Below are positions 25,730-38,878 of a DNA stretch of 64,000 nt, piece by piece. The notes below the pieces were generated by a model that saw only the letters and a program-made list of their open reading frames with translations, searched no databases and had not been told where the DNA came from. Numbering within the stretch: the stretch's first letter is position 1; every line of letters begins with the position of its first letter. Origin of the DNA: Vespa crabro (Eukaryota; Arthropoda; Insecta; Hymenoptera; Vespidae); the NCBI RefSeq assembly GCF_910589235.1, contig NC_060965.1:4536401-4600400 (forward strand), in the 5' to 3' direction. Both the position numbers and the translations under genes were made by a program.

Positions 25730-25866
25730 AAAATAGTTTTCTAGAGGGAGCTTACTCTTTGAACTGTTCAAGGTTAAGGTTAAAGCTACGGGAACGGTAT
25801 AACCAAGGGCAATACGACGACTACTACGACGGCAACGATGACGATGGACTAAAAGCAATTCCCATT
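25730..25866. repeat. Duplicated non-coding block, copy 1
   Basis: Shares three ordered elements with 26681-26848: AAAATAGTTTT (25730-25740), a 27-base element containing AGGTTAAGGTTAA and GCTACG (25767-25793, 24 of 27 identical), and TTCCCATT (25859-25866). A 106-codon minus-strand frame crosses it but matches no family I know. Confidence 0.6.
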
Positions 25867-26680
25867 CGAACTCGCCCTTCTCAACGTCAGAGATAGGATA
25901 TAGATAAATGCCCTTAACAAGCGGAAGTATATATATTTCTGTCTTTATCTTTAGGCAGCCCCATCGCAGCCCTGTCAAAACCCATAGCTGACCTTTACTT
26001 TTCACATTGTTGGAGACCATATCTAGTTTGATTGTTAAAATCTTTTATCCGTTTGATCGAAGATTAACTTAAATTATTTATTTTGTTCGTAACGTATTGA
26101 AGTTCTCATTGTAATGTTCAAATTTAAATTTGACAGATTGATAATTGTTTGTTTTAATCAATTGTCATTCGGGGTCAATTTGTCGAGGGCCAGAAAGATA
26201 TATGATTTTTCATTTTTTTCTTTCCTTCTTTTTTTTTTTTTCTTTATTTATTTTCTTTTATTTTTTTTTCTTTTTTTTTTTTTTATTCTCGTAATTATTG
26301 CTCGTTGATAAAATTTATTTATTTGTTTTGGTTTGTAAATTTGTCGTTTTGTTATCTTGTTTTTTTTATTTTTGTTTACCAATTTTTTACTTAAAAAATT
26401 GTATCAAGTTATCGTAGGTCAAAGTTCGCGTTAAGATGATAGAAAGAAAATATGCTTTACATTTTTTTCTCCTCGTTGCTATTATCGATTATATATTTTT
26501 ATTTTATTTTATTTTTTTATTTTTTTTTTTTTTTTAAATTATTATTGTTCATTGTCGATTCAGGTATAATTTCGTTGTATAACGAAACGATCAAAGATAA
26601 TTTCAATTCGTACGATTAGGATTTTATTGAAGCATTTAGGTGTCGACCGATAGTCTTCGGGTGTTCCATTGGTCGATCTT

Positions 26681-26848
26681 AAAATAGTTTTACTCTGGCG
26701 TGTCCACGACATTCGAGGTTAAGGTTAAGGCTACGTGAGCTCTCCTCTAATGCTTCGTGCGTTACAGATACATGAAGCAGCACGACATCGAGACGAAGAA
26801 CAAGGGCTGTTCTTAACGCCCACGAACTTGTTTGTAGCCCTTCCCATT
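26681..26848. repeat. Duplicated non-coding block, copy 2
   Basis: Same order as the copy at 25730-25866: AAAATAGTTTT (26681-26691), the 27-base AGGTTAAGGTTAA/GCTACG element (26712-26738) and TTCCCATT (26841-26848). The spacing between the first two is 31 bases here and 37 in the other copy. The intervening sequence has diverged. Confidence 0.6.
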
Positions 26849-26980
26849 TAAATTACAAAAGGTTAATCATTCTGATAAAACATTAGATTAGATTATTTCA
26901 ATTCTTTTTTTTTTGTTTTTGTTTGTTTGTTTGTTTTTTTTTTGACGGTGTTTCCTCAAACTTAATTGTATCGTCACAAA

Positions 26981-27016
<36 letters not shown>

Positions 27017-27307
27017 TAATTAATTAATTATCAAAGCGTATTATTAATTGTCAGACAATATTCTTCATGGATTATAAAGAAAAAAATATTTTATTAATTG
27101 TTCAAATATGTTATTATTAATTAACAGTCGGAATAATCTATTGATTATTGAGATTTATTATTAATTATCCAAACAAATTACTAATTGTTCAGATATACTA
27201 TTAATCGTCGATATATATATATATATATATATATAAATAATTAATTGTTAAAACATTTATTATCTAAAATAGAAACATACTATTAACAACAACAATAACA
27301 ACTATAC

Positions 27308-27341
<34 letters not shown>

Positions 27342-27708
27342 AATAATAAGCAAATAGGAAAAAAAAAACAAATGGAAAGTAATTGTACGTAGTTGAAGAA
27401 GTTGAATTAATTGAAAAAGTTGAAGTAGTCGAAGAAGTTGAATAAAATTGATAATACGCTTGTAAAGCTACCTTCTGGGCAATATTGTTTTCACGAAACC
27501 GTTGAAAAACAATTGATCAAGATCAACTACCGGGACATGCTCTCCTTCATGCAGCCACAATCTAGATTTCCATTTCACGGCTGCTACGTTCGATCTACGG
27601 TAGGTAGGCTATCCACTCACAGACGCTGTGGAAACTAAATGGAATCGAGTTTGATATATATCTACGCGTTCCGGTTTCGACATGCTCGGTTGACTATGGA
27701 AGGAGATG
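26849..27708. other. AT-rich repeats followed by a unique block
   Basis: (ATT)n and (ATTA)n lie at 26983-27034, (TA)n at 27211-27234 and (AAT)n at 27311-27349. The stretch 27430-27700 is non-repetitive and CpG-containing, with a possible donor (ACG/gtaggt near 27598), but no recognised protein. Confidence 0.5.
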
Positions 27709-27779
27709 GAGGTGGTGGTAGTGGTGGTGGTGGTGGTGGTGGTGGTGGTGGTGATGATGGTGATGGTAGTGGTAGTGGC
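27709..27779. repeat. (GGT)n trinucleotide repeat
   Basis: About 17 GGT units with GAT and AGT interruptions. They translate to polyglycine on + and polythreonine on -, and those frames are not supported as genes. Confidence 0.9.
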
Positions 27780-27920
27780 TTTGTAGAAGGGGGTGGGAGA
27801 GAGGGAGGTGGTGGTACAGAGAGGAGACACACCTCTAATGTTCACTTGGCGCTGATTCGCCTTCGTGAAAGTTTTCCATGAGTTTTTATGTTTTCATCTT
27901 AACTTCTCTTTCTTCATACT

Positions 27921-27923
<3 letters not shown>

Positions 27924-27979
<56 letters not shown>

Positions 27980-28118
27980 GTCTCTCTGTCTCTCTGTCTC
28001 TCTGTCTCTGTCTCTCTTTCAATTCTATTTTTTATTACTCTCTTTCTTAATCGTTCAACTCAAACAACTATTATACATTCTTACCTACACTTTAATTCAA
28101 ACTTAATATCGGATGATT

Positions 28119-28154
<36 letters not shown>

Positions 28155-28159
28155 TTTTT

Positions 28160-28198
<39 letters not shown>

Positions 28199-28199
28199 C
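27924..28199. repeat. (CT)n with CTGT variants, then (TTTC)n and (TTAC)n
   Basis: (CT)n with a regular block of CTGTCTCT variants covers 27924-28018. (TTTC)n follows at 28118-28153 and ten near-perfect TTAC units at 28160-28199. Confidence 0.9.
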
Positions 28200-28992
28200 A
28201 TTTTTTCTGGTATAATAACTGTGAGAAAAATTCGGTAGAAGAAGATTCAAGTTAAAAAACAGTGATTTTTTTCCCTCGATTACGGTATTTCAGACTGGTC
28301 CAGAATACTACTTGGGATCCACTCTGCCTTTTAACGATCGTTAACCTTAGACCTGCGCGTTCATATCTTTTCATCTTTGCTTCCTTGTCTAAAGAGAAAT
28401 TATGGCTTCTGGAAGGGCATCGGTTTCTTCTATATTTTTCATTTTCTTCTTATGGTTAAAAGAATGAAAAGAGAGAGATATATATATAGAGAGAGAGAGG
28501 GTAGAGGGAGAGGAAAAAGAGAAAGAAAAATTGAACTTTCGAAAATTTGATAAGGAGAAAGAAAGAAAGAAAAAAAAAGAGAGAGTTTTGCTGCTTCATC
28601 TTCGATCGAATCAAATTGGAAGTGATCCTTTTTTATTTCTTCATTCCCTTTTTCTTTCCTTCTTTCTTAATTTCTCCTTCGTCAACATTTTTCAAGAAAA
28701 CATTACGAAATTTTTAATCTCAGTTAAAATCCTTCGTTATCTTCAAACGTTAGAAAAATCCTCTTACACGTAAATAGAACTCTCGAAGCTTCACGTTTTC
28801 ACATTCGAACGCGTTTATACCTGTTTCTTTTTCTTTTTTTTTTTCTTTTCTTTTTTTTTCAGATAAAAAAATCGTTCTTATCTGTGACCCAAACAAAAGT
28901 AGATGTATAAACAAAAGATATCTTTTAGTTCCTATGAAACTTTCCTTATATTCCTTAGTGATCTTAACTAATGATAAGAAGTATATATGTGT

Positions 28993-29052
<60 letters not shown>

Positions 29053-29602
29053 TTGTTGTATTCGCGAAATAGTACGATCGTCGTGTTCATCTGTTGACGT
29101 TGAACAAGAGACCTCGTGTTTTTCTTTGTACCAAGTAATTCCTTCATAGAGATACGGAATAATAGACTGTTTCTTTGGCCTCCATGACCTACGTCGTTAA
29201 GATACGTCCGTTAGAAAGAAGGATAGAAAGAGAGAGGAAGGGAGAAAGAGAACATGAGAACACGAGAAGAAGAATCCGTTGTGGAATCGGCTGAGTCGAT
29301 TCTCCAACTGGGGTCGATCATTTTTCTCTTTTCTTTCTATGTCCTTGAAGATATAGAGAAAATCGAGGATTAAAAAAGGAGAATGTAATCTTGTTCGATT
29401 GGTCACTAAATCTGTACGTTTCTTTTTTTTTTTTCTTTTTTTCTTTTTCTTTTTTCTTTTTAATTTTTTCTTCTCACTAAACGAAAATATCCTAGTCAAA
29501 TGAAACAAAATAATTTTCGTCGATAAACGTTTGACTTAAGTTAATCACGATTATTTAATTACGAAACTTTAAATAGAAAGTTTAACAAAAATAATAATAA
29601 TA

Positions 29603-29644
<42 letters not shown>

Positions 29645-31340
29645 TGTGAGTTCATAATTATTTATAAAATTATTTTATTATGACAATAATATCGGTGTAA
29701 TAATATTTATGTATTAAATTTAAAATAAAATGAACATTAGTAATGATCTAATACTAAATATATTAATAATCAGAGATATAATAAAAGTTTATTATACGAT
29801 AAATAAAATGTAGACAACTTTATCGATTACTTTTTTCCCTCCTCTAATAATAAATTTATTAACTGAATTATATCAATAAAATTCATATACACACATTATT
29901 TTATTATAATAATATACATTACTATAATTTATTACAATGATCTTTTTCCCCCTTTTCTCTTTCATAATACACACATACCATTGATATACGTATAAGTAAG
30001 GAACAAACAAAGATAAAAAAAAAAAAAAGAAAAAAAAAGAAGAAAAAAAAGGGGATTGATATCGAACAACCTTAGTGAACGATTACGGTATTAGATTGAG
30101 CTAGAATCGAATGGATTAGAGTTTCCTTTCTCTGTTGAAACGTCGACCGATTCCATAACGTGGCGCACTATTGGACTGACTCACAACGGCCAATAATCTC
30201 CTCGTTTCTCAGTTATACAGTAAGCGTGAATAGAGAAAGGAAGATAGATAGACTTGCAAAGAGAGACGAGTTGCATGGAGGAAACAGAAATGGGAAGGAA
30301 GAAAGAAAGAAGGAAAGAAAGAAAGAAAGAATCAAAGAATGAAAGAAATAAAGAAGAGGGAAAAGTGGGAGAGGTAAAGATGTCGAGAGAGGGCGGAACC
30401 GTTTTCTACATGAACCATAGGAGAATCGATCGTGTGCGAGCAACCGAGACAGACGATTACTCTTTATGTATAAGATTAAAGAGAGAAAAAGAGAGACAGT
30501 GATAGACGATAAACGTGAAACGGTGAACCTTCACATACATTACATACATTACGTATATACATACATACATTACGTATATACATACATACATTATGTGTAT
30601 ACATACCTACATTACGTGTATATATATGTATTGGATTTATACATACATATATAAATTACGTATATATATGCATACATACATACTTTATACTGTATTTAGT
30701 TTCCTTGATCATTGGTGGAGAATAAAATATATTACCTCAACGCTTTGAGGGTGTAACGACAAGGATCTAGTCGATCAAATACTCGTGTTCGTATAAGTCT
30801 AGACGATCGAACGGGATCGATCGATCGTTCATTCGTTCGTTCGCGACCCCTTTCTTTCTCTTCTTTTCTCTATCTCTTTCTATTTCTATTTCTCTTGTGT
30901 TCAACTGCAAAGACGTTCTCAAGCATTTACGATCATTTCGAATCTCATTCTTTTTATCGTAGGATTTTTTTTTTTTTTTTTTTTTTTTTATTGTACGATC
31001 TTATATTATTTAGTTGGCTTTCAAGTGATTAAGAATGGATCGATCGTATATTTTCTAGATAAAGCTATGATTCTTTTCACCTAAAAGATTAATTAATTAA
31101 TTTTCTTTCTATCTTTTTTCTAATCTATTTTTCTTTCCTATACCTTTTTTTATAGATGATTATTTATGTATAGTTAGGATAATTGTAGTTTTCATGCATT
31201 ATTATATAATATTATCGGATTAATTTTATGATCATTTTAACGGTGATTATATAGGCGAATGATCAAATTTTTAAAATGCGATCAACCAAATAGGATTTGA
31301 AATTAGTTCGAAAAGGTAGCAGTATCGATGTTTCCGTTGA

Positions 31341-31403
<63 letters not shown>

Positions 31404-32304
31404 GTTTATTTGTACGAGATCGCAAACCCTCTCTTTGGTCGATTGCATTTACAAGATGAAACGCGATGCACCATGAAACTAATGAATTTTAGATAGAGTC
31501 AGAAACAAACTGTAAGCGCGCGCGTAGAGGTTTATATAGTACACACAGAGAATTTCTAGTTGGGGGGTTAATTTTCCAAAAGAAGAATTTTTTTTTTGTT
31601 TTGTTTTGTTTTCTTTTTTTTTTGTTTTCTTCTCTTTTTTTTTTTTTTCGTTTTTATATCTTATCTCATTTCAACTCCATTTGACTGAGAACATTAGAAC
31701 ATTTTTTTATATTTTATTTTATTTTATTGCAATTATATTTTGTATTTATTTTAATGTTATTTGATTTTTTTTTCTTCTTAAAATTTTTGCAGAACGATGT
31801 AATCGAAAGAAAACTTTGAATTCAATTTCTTTCGTATAAAAATCCATTATAAAGAAGAAAAAAAGAAAAAGAAAGAAAGAAATGAATGAATGAAACGTAA
31901 GTCGTAATAAATTCGAACGATAATTCGAATTAATTTTTCTAATTAATTTCATTCAACGCGTTAACGCGAATTAAGTCGAACATGAAGTATATAATATTTG
32001 CCGATTAATTCTTATAAATTTTTCTTTCCCCCCATCCCCCTCCCTCTCTCAATTATATATAAATATATCTTATTAACGTCACTCGAGTTTATAAACGATT
32101 TAATCGACTTTTTAATATCTATTTGAACGTCAATAGAAAATTACAAATGAGAGAGATAATAAAGGCGATAAAGTAATGATTAATCAAATATTATATTTCA
32201 TTTAAACGATATTCATATTTATAGGGTAATTGAATAAGTGAATTTGATAAAGGAAACTAATAAGAATTTGTAATATTATGAGAATCACTGAGATCTCATG
32301 ACGA
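28200..32304. other. Intron segment: unique islands and microsatellites
   Basis: No gene seen. It holds a 14-bp palindrome TTAACGATCGTTAA at 28331-28344, (TA)n at 28999-29050, (AAT)n at 29589-29643, (GAAA)n at 30298-30345, TACATACATTACG-type repeats at 30527-30690, GATCGATCGATC near 30810-30826 and (CT)n at 31344-31402. Unique patches occur at 29080-29340 and 30060-30250. Confidence 0.65.
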
Positions 32305-32347
32305 GGGTTGGAGGGTGGGTGGGAGGTAGGAAGGGTGGGAGGGAGGG
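32305..32347 (+). other. Two adjacent G-quadruplex motifs
   Basis: GGGTTGGAGGGTGGGTGGG (32305-32323) is followed by GGGTGGGAGGGAGGG (32333-32347). The second has four G3 runs with single-base loops, the most stable known class of intramolecular quadruplex. Both are on the + strand, the presumed RNA-like strand of the surrounding intron. Confidence 0.85.
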
Positions 32348-32590
32348 AACTCTTAGCAACGCGCGTTGCGCCACGTATATCTGGAGGATGGGTTTAGAGA
32401 AGTAGTAAGACACGCAAGAATAGAAAGAAAAAGAGAATACAACAAAAAAAAAAAAAAAAAGAAAAAAAAAAGAAAAATAAGGAGGAGAGAAGAGAGGTCC
32501 TGGTAATTAAGGCGTTTCGACAAATGTACGTCGTCGAAACCGGTTATCCTGGAATCTTCGCGATCGTTTGGCTTATACCTGCAGGCATAC

Positions 32591-32649
<59 letters not shown>

Positions 32650-34553
32650 TATATGTAACTTGGTATCCTCGTAGTTAGTCGCCATGTTAATTCGACTGTA
32701 TCCTTCGAAAGAATCTTCGTAAGATTAGAAAGAAAGAGAGAGAGAGAGAGAGAGAAATATAGACAGATAGATGAATAGATGGAGAAAGAGAGAGAGAGAA
32801 CAAGGATAATTTTACGAGATAGAAGTACGAAATAAAAATAAAAATAAGAAAAAGTAGAAGAAGAAGAAGAAGAAGGAAATGTCGTAGCTAGATGATCTCA
32901 CTGTGAGAGATCTTAGCAGGAAATATCGAATTAACTTGGATACAACGTTTAGTGTCTTGTTCATGAAAAGAAATAGAGAGAGAAGCTTGGAGGGATCGGC
33001 TTTAATTCCAACGTTTTAAGCTGACGATGCGAGTTTCTTACTCTTAAAGCCATTGTACTTTAACTGAGAATTGATTCGCGTCCATCTCCTTAATCTTTGA
33101 AACAATTCTTTTTTTTTTCTTCTTCTTCTTATTATTATTAATTATTATTATTATTATTCGTTTCTTTTCTTCTTTACGTCTTATTTTTCATATTTTATTG
33201 GACATTTCGAATAAATTAAAATATCGATATTAATCATATTTTTTTATGATATTTGAATGATGATAGAAGATAATAAATGTGTGTGTGTGTGTGTATAAAA
33301 GCTGTGATAATAATAATATGTCTATAATATTGTTCAATGTTCATAATATTTTATTATAATGGTATATATTACTGTACTTCATTATTATAATAATAAAGCA
33401 GTATATACTTTATTATAATAATGTATTAATTTTAATATATATTTTATTAGTATAGTATATATGTATTTTCTATACTTAGATTTTCTCTCTCTCTTTCTCT
33501 CTTTTTCTATAATAGATAATAAATTGCGTATTTAAATCTTTTTTTTTAATAACCATATTAAGGAATAATGTTTTATTAGTAATAATAATAATAATAGTGA
33601 TAATAATAATAATAATAATAATATCATTATTGCATATTAATGACGGTAAAGGGTTAAGTATAATTTACTCTAATTTAATGCTATTACCCAATGCGAAATG
33701 ATTGAAGAGTAGGACCACGTATCTTATTTCAGTTCAATTTTACCAACATTCTTTGCCTCTTGAATAGAGTTTTTTCTTTCTTTCTTTCTTTCTATCTTTT
33801 TCTTTTTTTTTTTTTCTTTTTTGTTTCTTCTTCTTTTCTTTTTCCTCATTCAGAGACTCTAATCATAATCTCATCTGACGAAATAAAAGGTACAAATTAT
33901 TATTACTTCCCCTTCTAACAAATAATTTTAAAGTCATATCTGCAAAAACAAATTGTATTATATCTTTTTTTCTTTATTCTTCTTTTTCTCCTTCAAAAAA
34001 AAAAAAAAAAAAAAAAATAAATAAATAAATAAAAGAGTGAGAGAGAAAGAAAACAATCTATGTTATGATGATATATCGAAACGTTGTATTAACATTAAAA
34101 ATATATTTATTTTTAATACAACCATCTTCCTCATTATTCTAAGTAATAATTTTGTTGTCGCTTATCTTTTCTTTCTTCTGTTTTTTCTTTATTCTTTTTT
34201 CCTTCTTTTTTTTTTTTTTTGTTTCTTCCACTATTACCTATTCGTAGAAATGGTTCCCCCCACGTGGTCACAAGAAGGAACGCGTGCTCGTAAAATATTG
34301 AAATTATCTTTTGCAACGTAATCGCACTATAACTCCTGGTACAAAGAAGACAATAATTATCTATGTATATTTCACGATCTTTAAATTACACAAATACACG
34401 CGCGCACGCGCGCACACACACATATCTATTATATGTATATTTCTATTGTACATTTGTTTCAAATTTTGTTATTACATAACTGAAGTTATTCTTAACGAGT
34501 GTAATAAGTACAGGGTGTGGAGTTTTATATTATCGTAAAGGTGAACAAGCAAC

Positions 34554-34610
<57 letters not shown>

Positions 34611-34861
34611 AGATGAATGGAAGCGGAAGCGATTTTCATTGTTAAATTAAACACGTAAGGTAATAATTGGGGGGGAGAAAAGGGTCGAGAGCACGTGGGT
34701 CTGCGGCTTTGTTTGCTTTTTCACATCGTCACGCTGTCCACCTTTCTGTAATGTTATACCGAAGCCAGAGATCGACGGAACTGGGATATCAAAACGAAAC
34801 GAAGGATTTCGATCGATTGATCCTATCGATCACGTATTTATTTTCATTTTATTTTACTCTT

Positions 34862-34892
<31 letters not shown>

Positions 34893-35268
34893 TTATTTTT
34901 CTTTACTTTATCTTCTTTCTTTCTTTCTTTCTTTTATTTATTTATTTATTTTTTTTTTCTTTCTTCTTCTGAACGAAGTTTAATATTTGATATTTTATCG
35001 TCAGTAACTTGATTGAGTTTTATTTACAATAAAACGTTTACCAGTTAAATAAATCGCCATTTTTGCTTTTAAAAGTTAACCTTTAGAATAGAAAGAACGT
35101 CGAAAGAGTCAACGTTGAGTCAATCGTTAAGTCTCGAGTCGAACTCAAGAGTACTTGTACTAATTTTGTAATACTACCTAAATCAACGTGCGACTACCTT
35201 AATGAAATTAATTACGAAAGTTCTCTATTAAAAGGTAAAGACGACATTGGTGGGGGAGGAGGAGTAGC
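32348..35268. other. Intron segment with microsatellites
   Basis: No gene seen. It holds poly(A) at 32443-32475, (TA)n at 32598-32647, short (GA)n near 32735-32755, (AAT)n near 33580-33622, poly(A) at 33996-34018, (GA)n at 34558-34602, (CT)n at 34866-34892 and a CGCCATTTTTG motif at 35055-35065. Confidence 0.65.
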
Positions 35269-35297
35269 GGGGTGAGGGGAGAGGGGGGGAGTGAGGG
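35269..35297 (+). other. G-quadruplex motif
   Basis: Four G runs of 4, 4, 7 and 3 bases separated by loops TGA, AGA and AGTGA, on the + strand, at the right end of a 60-base G-rich patch. Confidence 0.75.
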
Positions 35298-35687
35298 TGG
35301 CGAAAAGGAGAAAACTCGTATAGACGAGTATTCTTTCACGTGAGCCTTTTATTATATCGTATCTATATATTTTTTATTTCAACGATTATATTCATGTAAT
35401 TTAATCTAATTATATAAGTCCATTAAAAGTCATTCAATTTAATTGAAAAGTAGTTTGATATTAATGGAATATGTGTAAGGGAAAAAAATCTTGTTTTTTT
35501 TCTCTCTCTCTCTCTCTCTCTCTTTTTCTTGTTTTCTTCTTTATTTTTATATCTCCCATTTATCTCTGACATTATTTATACTGAAAAATTTGTATTAATC
35601 TTTTAATTTAAGTCATATACGGTAAATATAAATTGATAAGGTACAATTTGAGGCTGGCATTTGACGACTAAGGTTTCGTTTTTTTTT

Positions 35688-35719
<32 letters not shown>

Positions 35720-36131
35720 TTTTTCTTTTTCTTTTTCTTTCGCTCGTCGTTTTAAAATGCACAGCAACTTTTCAATATCATGGATAATCGGCGAAATATC
35801 ATGCAATGAACGTTTTTAAAGGAACATAAATTCTTATGATCTCGTTAACTACCAAGAAGACTCCGTTTTCGAATAACTCGATAAATTATATCGATACGAG
35901 CCATAAATCTTTTCGACAGGATGGAATCTTTACGATAAATTTTCCTATATAAACGTGTCCCTTATCACTAGTATATTCTTCTATTTCTAAGTTGGTCGGA
36001 AAATTAAAGCCGAGCTTTTTCAATGTGGCGAAGAGAGTGAAGGAAGACATTTAAAATGCGTCTTCATTAATATGTTCGATCATTTAGGAGGATATTTGGA
36101 TATAATAAAAAAAAAAAAAATAAATTAATTA

Positions 36132-36177
<46 letters not shown>

Positions 36178-36598
36178 TTACGTTTCGATATAAATTTCGA
36201 GATAGCGTGCTTCATTAAAAATTCAACTTTTATTATTTTACAAGAATATAAGAGGAACGTACTTGAGTGAAATTTGCATGAGAGAAAATTGAGCAAGGGA
36301 AAAAAGAAAAAGAAGAAATCAAAATATATTTTTCCAAAGTTCGTCGTAATAATAATCCAGTTTTGTTTCGCAATACCTACGAACTTGCATTTATGTTATA
36401 ATTTAAATTCCTCGTCGTATTACAAAAGTAATGTAAATATATTATAAAGGATGTACCAAAGGGTGTATCAAAGGGATGGACCCCTAGGGGGTGGATGGTG
36501 AGGGGGAAGGGAGAGAAAAGACAAAAGTTTTTAAGTGATTTTAAAAATCAATTGTTCTTTTTCGAGAATTTCTAAGCTTGTAATTTTACAAAAAAAAA

Positions 36599-36630
<32 letters not shown>

Positions 36631-37567
36631 AAGAAAAAAAAACCCGAGAAAAAAATTTGCTGGACTACTACGTCACCCACCCATTACACAAAACTCTTAT
36701 TGCTTAAAAATATTAATGAATCTCGCAATGTAAAAAAATAAATAAATAGTATAAAAATGTTGGGTTTGGACAAAGCAAAAATTAATAGAATGTTATAGAG
36801 GCATATACACGTACATGTACATAAAAAAAAAAAAAAAAAGAAAAAAAAAGAAAGAAGCAAGCAAGCAAGCAGGTAGACTTACTATGCCAACGATGGCACA
36901 TCTGGTCGTACATTCAAGGCCGGACAATCAACTTTGTGTAAAAGGGACCTATCTTGGTAGATTTGCGCGTGCACACGAACACGATTCTCCTACATAGAAT
37001 ATACGGGCAAGGACACGAATAAGAGGATAGAGATAGAGAGAGAGAGAGAGGGAGAAGGAAAGGGAGTGTGTACATTACTCGATGGCGTTATTTATACCTT
37101 TGTATCGTGCAGGAGAACCCAAAGATATCTCGGGAGAACGCGGAGGGTGGAGTTGCAAAAATCGAAGCCAAGTTTCTATTCGATAGGCAAAACAAGTTTT
37201 ACGCAAGATCTAACCGACTATTATACACCTATATAACTATTCTCTACCGATCTTTAAAATAATTTTTTTTAAACATTTCCTTTGAAAAAAAAAAAGAAAA
37301 GGAAAAAAAGGGAAAAAAAACCCACATGTTAGAACATAACAAATTTACGATAAAACACCCTCAATAATGATGACATCTCTCTTTTGACGTTATAATAATT
37401 GACACGTAACGTTCTCACTCGATAAAATATCATTCGAATTCGTGAACTATATTGTGACGTCATGTGTAACAAAAAAAAAAAGAAAAAAAGCAACATAAAA
37501 CAAAGAAAAATAATGATAAAACTTAATCATACATATAATCTATCTTCTGAATACGTAATACGACGAC
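35298..37567. other. Intron segment with poly(A) and (AAT)n
   Basis: (CTTT)n at 35686-35720, (AAT)n at 36130-36175, a 54-base interrupted poly(A) at 36589-36642 and poly(A) at 36823-36850. Unique sequence occurs at 36870-37000 and 37080-37250. The latter has an acceptor-like GTGCAG at about 37106-37111 followed by a short open stretch with no known family. A perfect CRE, TGACGTCA, is at 37455-37462. Confidence 0.55.
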
Positions 37568-37592
37568 GGGTGGGGCAGGGCGGGGGGCGGGG
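37568..37592 (+). other. G-quadruplex motif
   Basis: Five G runs of 3, 4, 3, 6 and 4 bases with loops of one or two bases, on the + strand, inside otherwise very AT-rich sequence. Confidence 0.85.
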
Positions 37593-37838
37593 CACGGAGG
37601 TATGAAAAGAAAAAAAGAAATGTAACGATATATATGGAAGATGAAAAAATAGAAATTGAATATAATATTCGTAAAATTTTTTTCTGGATCATACTATTAT
37701 GTCATACATTGAAATATAAAAAATATTGAAGGTAATCTTACATTCGTACATTTATAAAGATCTTTTTTAAATTGAAAAAATTTACGATATGAATCGAAAT
37801 GATTTAAAAAATTCACGATATTTGGATAAAAAGAAAGA

Positions 37839-37882
<44 letters not shown>

Positions 37883-38858
37883 TAATAATAATAATAATAA
37901 TAATATTAGAAAAATATTTAACATTGTCGAAAAATACTTTTGGTTATAATGGACATTCAGGGCCGAGTTAAAAATTCATGACACCCCAAGACCACACCTT
38001 TGTTCGCTATTTCTGATATACGCAGAGAAAAGTTGAGAAAGGAAAGAAAGAGACACAGAAAGAGAGGGAGAGGGGGAGGGAGGAGGAGAGAGATAGAGAA
38101 AGAAACACATCGAGGGGTTAACGTGCGAGTTAACGACTTCAACCTCACGCGGGATTGTAAAAATAGATTTTCCCGTCTTCTTCGCAAAGAAAGAATCCTA
38201 CTACGATTCTTTCTCTTTATTGCCCATAAGAGGTTTTTTTTCTTTTTTTTTTTTTTTTTTTTCCTATTTTTCATGGATTCAAAAGAAAATGGGAGAGAAA
38301 TCTTACCTCGTAAGATTAATCGTACAATTTTTACATCTTTTGTTTCTTCAAAGATTTGCGCAAAATTACTTTTTCCCTTTCGACAGACTTTCTCCTTTTC
38401 GTTTTCTTTGTTGTTTTCTTCCTTTTCTTTTCTTTTCTTTTTCTTTTTCTTTTTTTTTTTTTTTTACTCGTATAATTAGTCCAAATCAATCGGAAAAAAT
38501 AATATCGAATTTTATTGATTTCGACTTTCAAATTTTTACAGGGATCAATGTAAATTTACGTAATTTAATATTTCCTTAACAAAAAAAAAAAAAAAAACGA
38601 AGAAATAAGAAAACACACGTTCATACGATTCATTCATTCATTCATTCATTCATTCATTCATTCATTCATTCACATTCCTTTATCAACGAATCAAATTGAA
38701 TTATTTGTTTATTTGTCTGTTTGTTTAATGAATTGAAATTTCGTTGGTTATGAAAAAGAAAAAGGAAAAAAATTAAATGAAATTATTTCTATAAGATGAA
38801 ATTACATTTTAATTTTGTATAATAGTTATTATCGAATATTAAAGAATAAGAGTAATTC
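37593..38858. other. Intron segment
   Basis: (AAT)n at 37840-37905, purine-rich sequence at 38020-38110, long T runs at 38234-38262 and 38450-38465, and (TTCA)n at 38630-38672. No gene recognised. Confidence 0.6.
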
Positions 38859-38878
38859 GGGCGGGAGGAGGGATGGGG
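38859..38878 (+). other. G-quadruplex motif
   Basis: Runs GGG, GGG, GGG and GGGG separated by C, AGGA and AT on the + strand. It starts a non-repetitive block extending to about 39290. Confidence 0.75.

Noticed and set aside
25700..26020. A 106-codon minus-strand ORF without obvious low complexity
   Set aside because: No recognisable domain or splice context, and it crosses the duplicated non-coding block whose second copy does not keep the frame open.
25771..26728. GGTTAAGGTTAA read as telomere-like repeat
   Set aside because: Only two units occur at each of two places, and the usual insect telomere repeat is TTAGG. No array is present.
27639..27881. Glycine-rich ORF from the GGT repeat, with a threonine-rich ORF on the opposite strand
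   Set aside because: Both derive from a trinucleotide repeat. Neither has flanking similarity to a known protein or a clear gene structure.
37068..37262. Possible hidden coding exon after an acceptor-like GTGCAG near 37106
   Set aside because: The open stretch has no recognisable family and no consensus donor, and the frame ends in TA-rich sequence.
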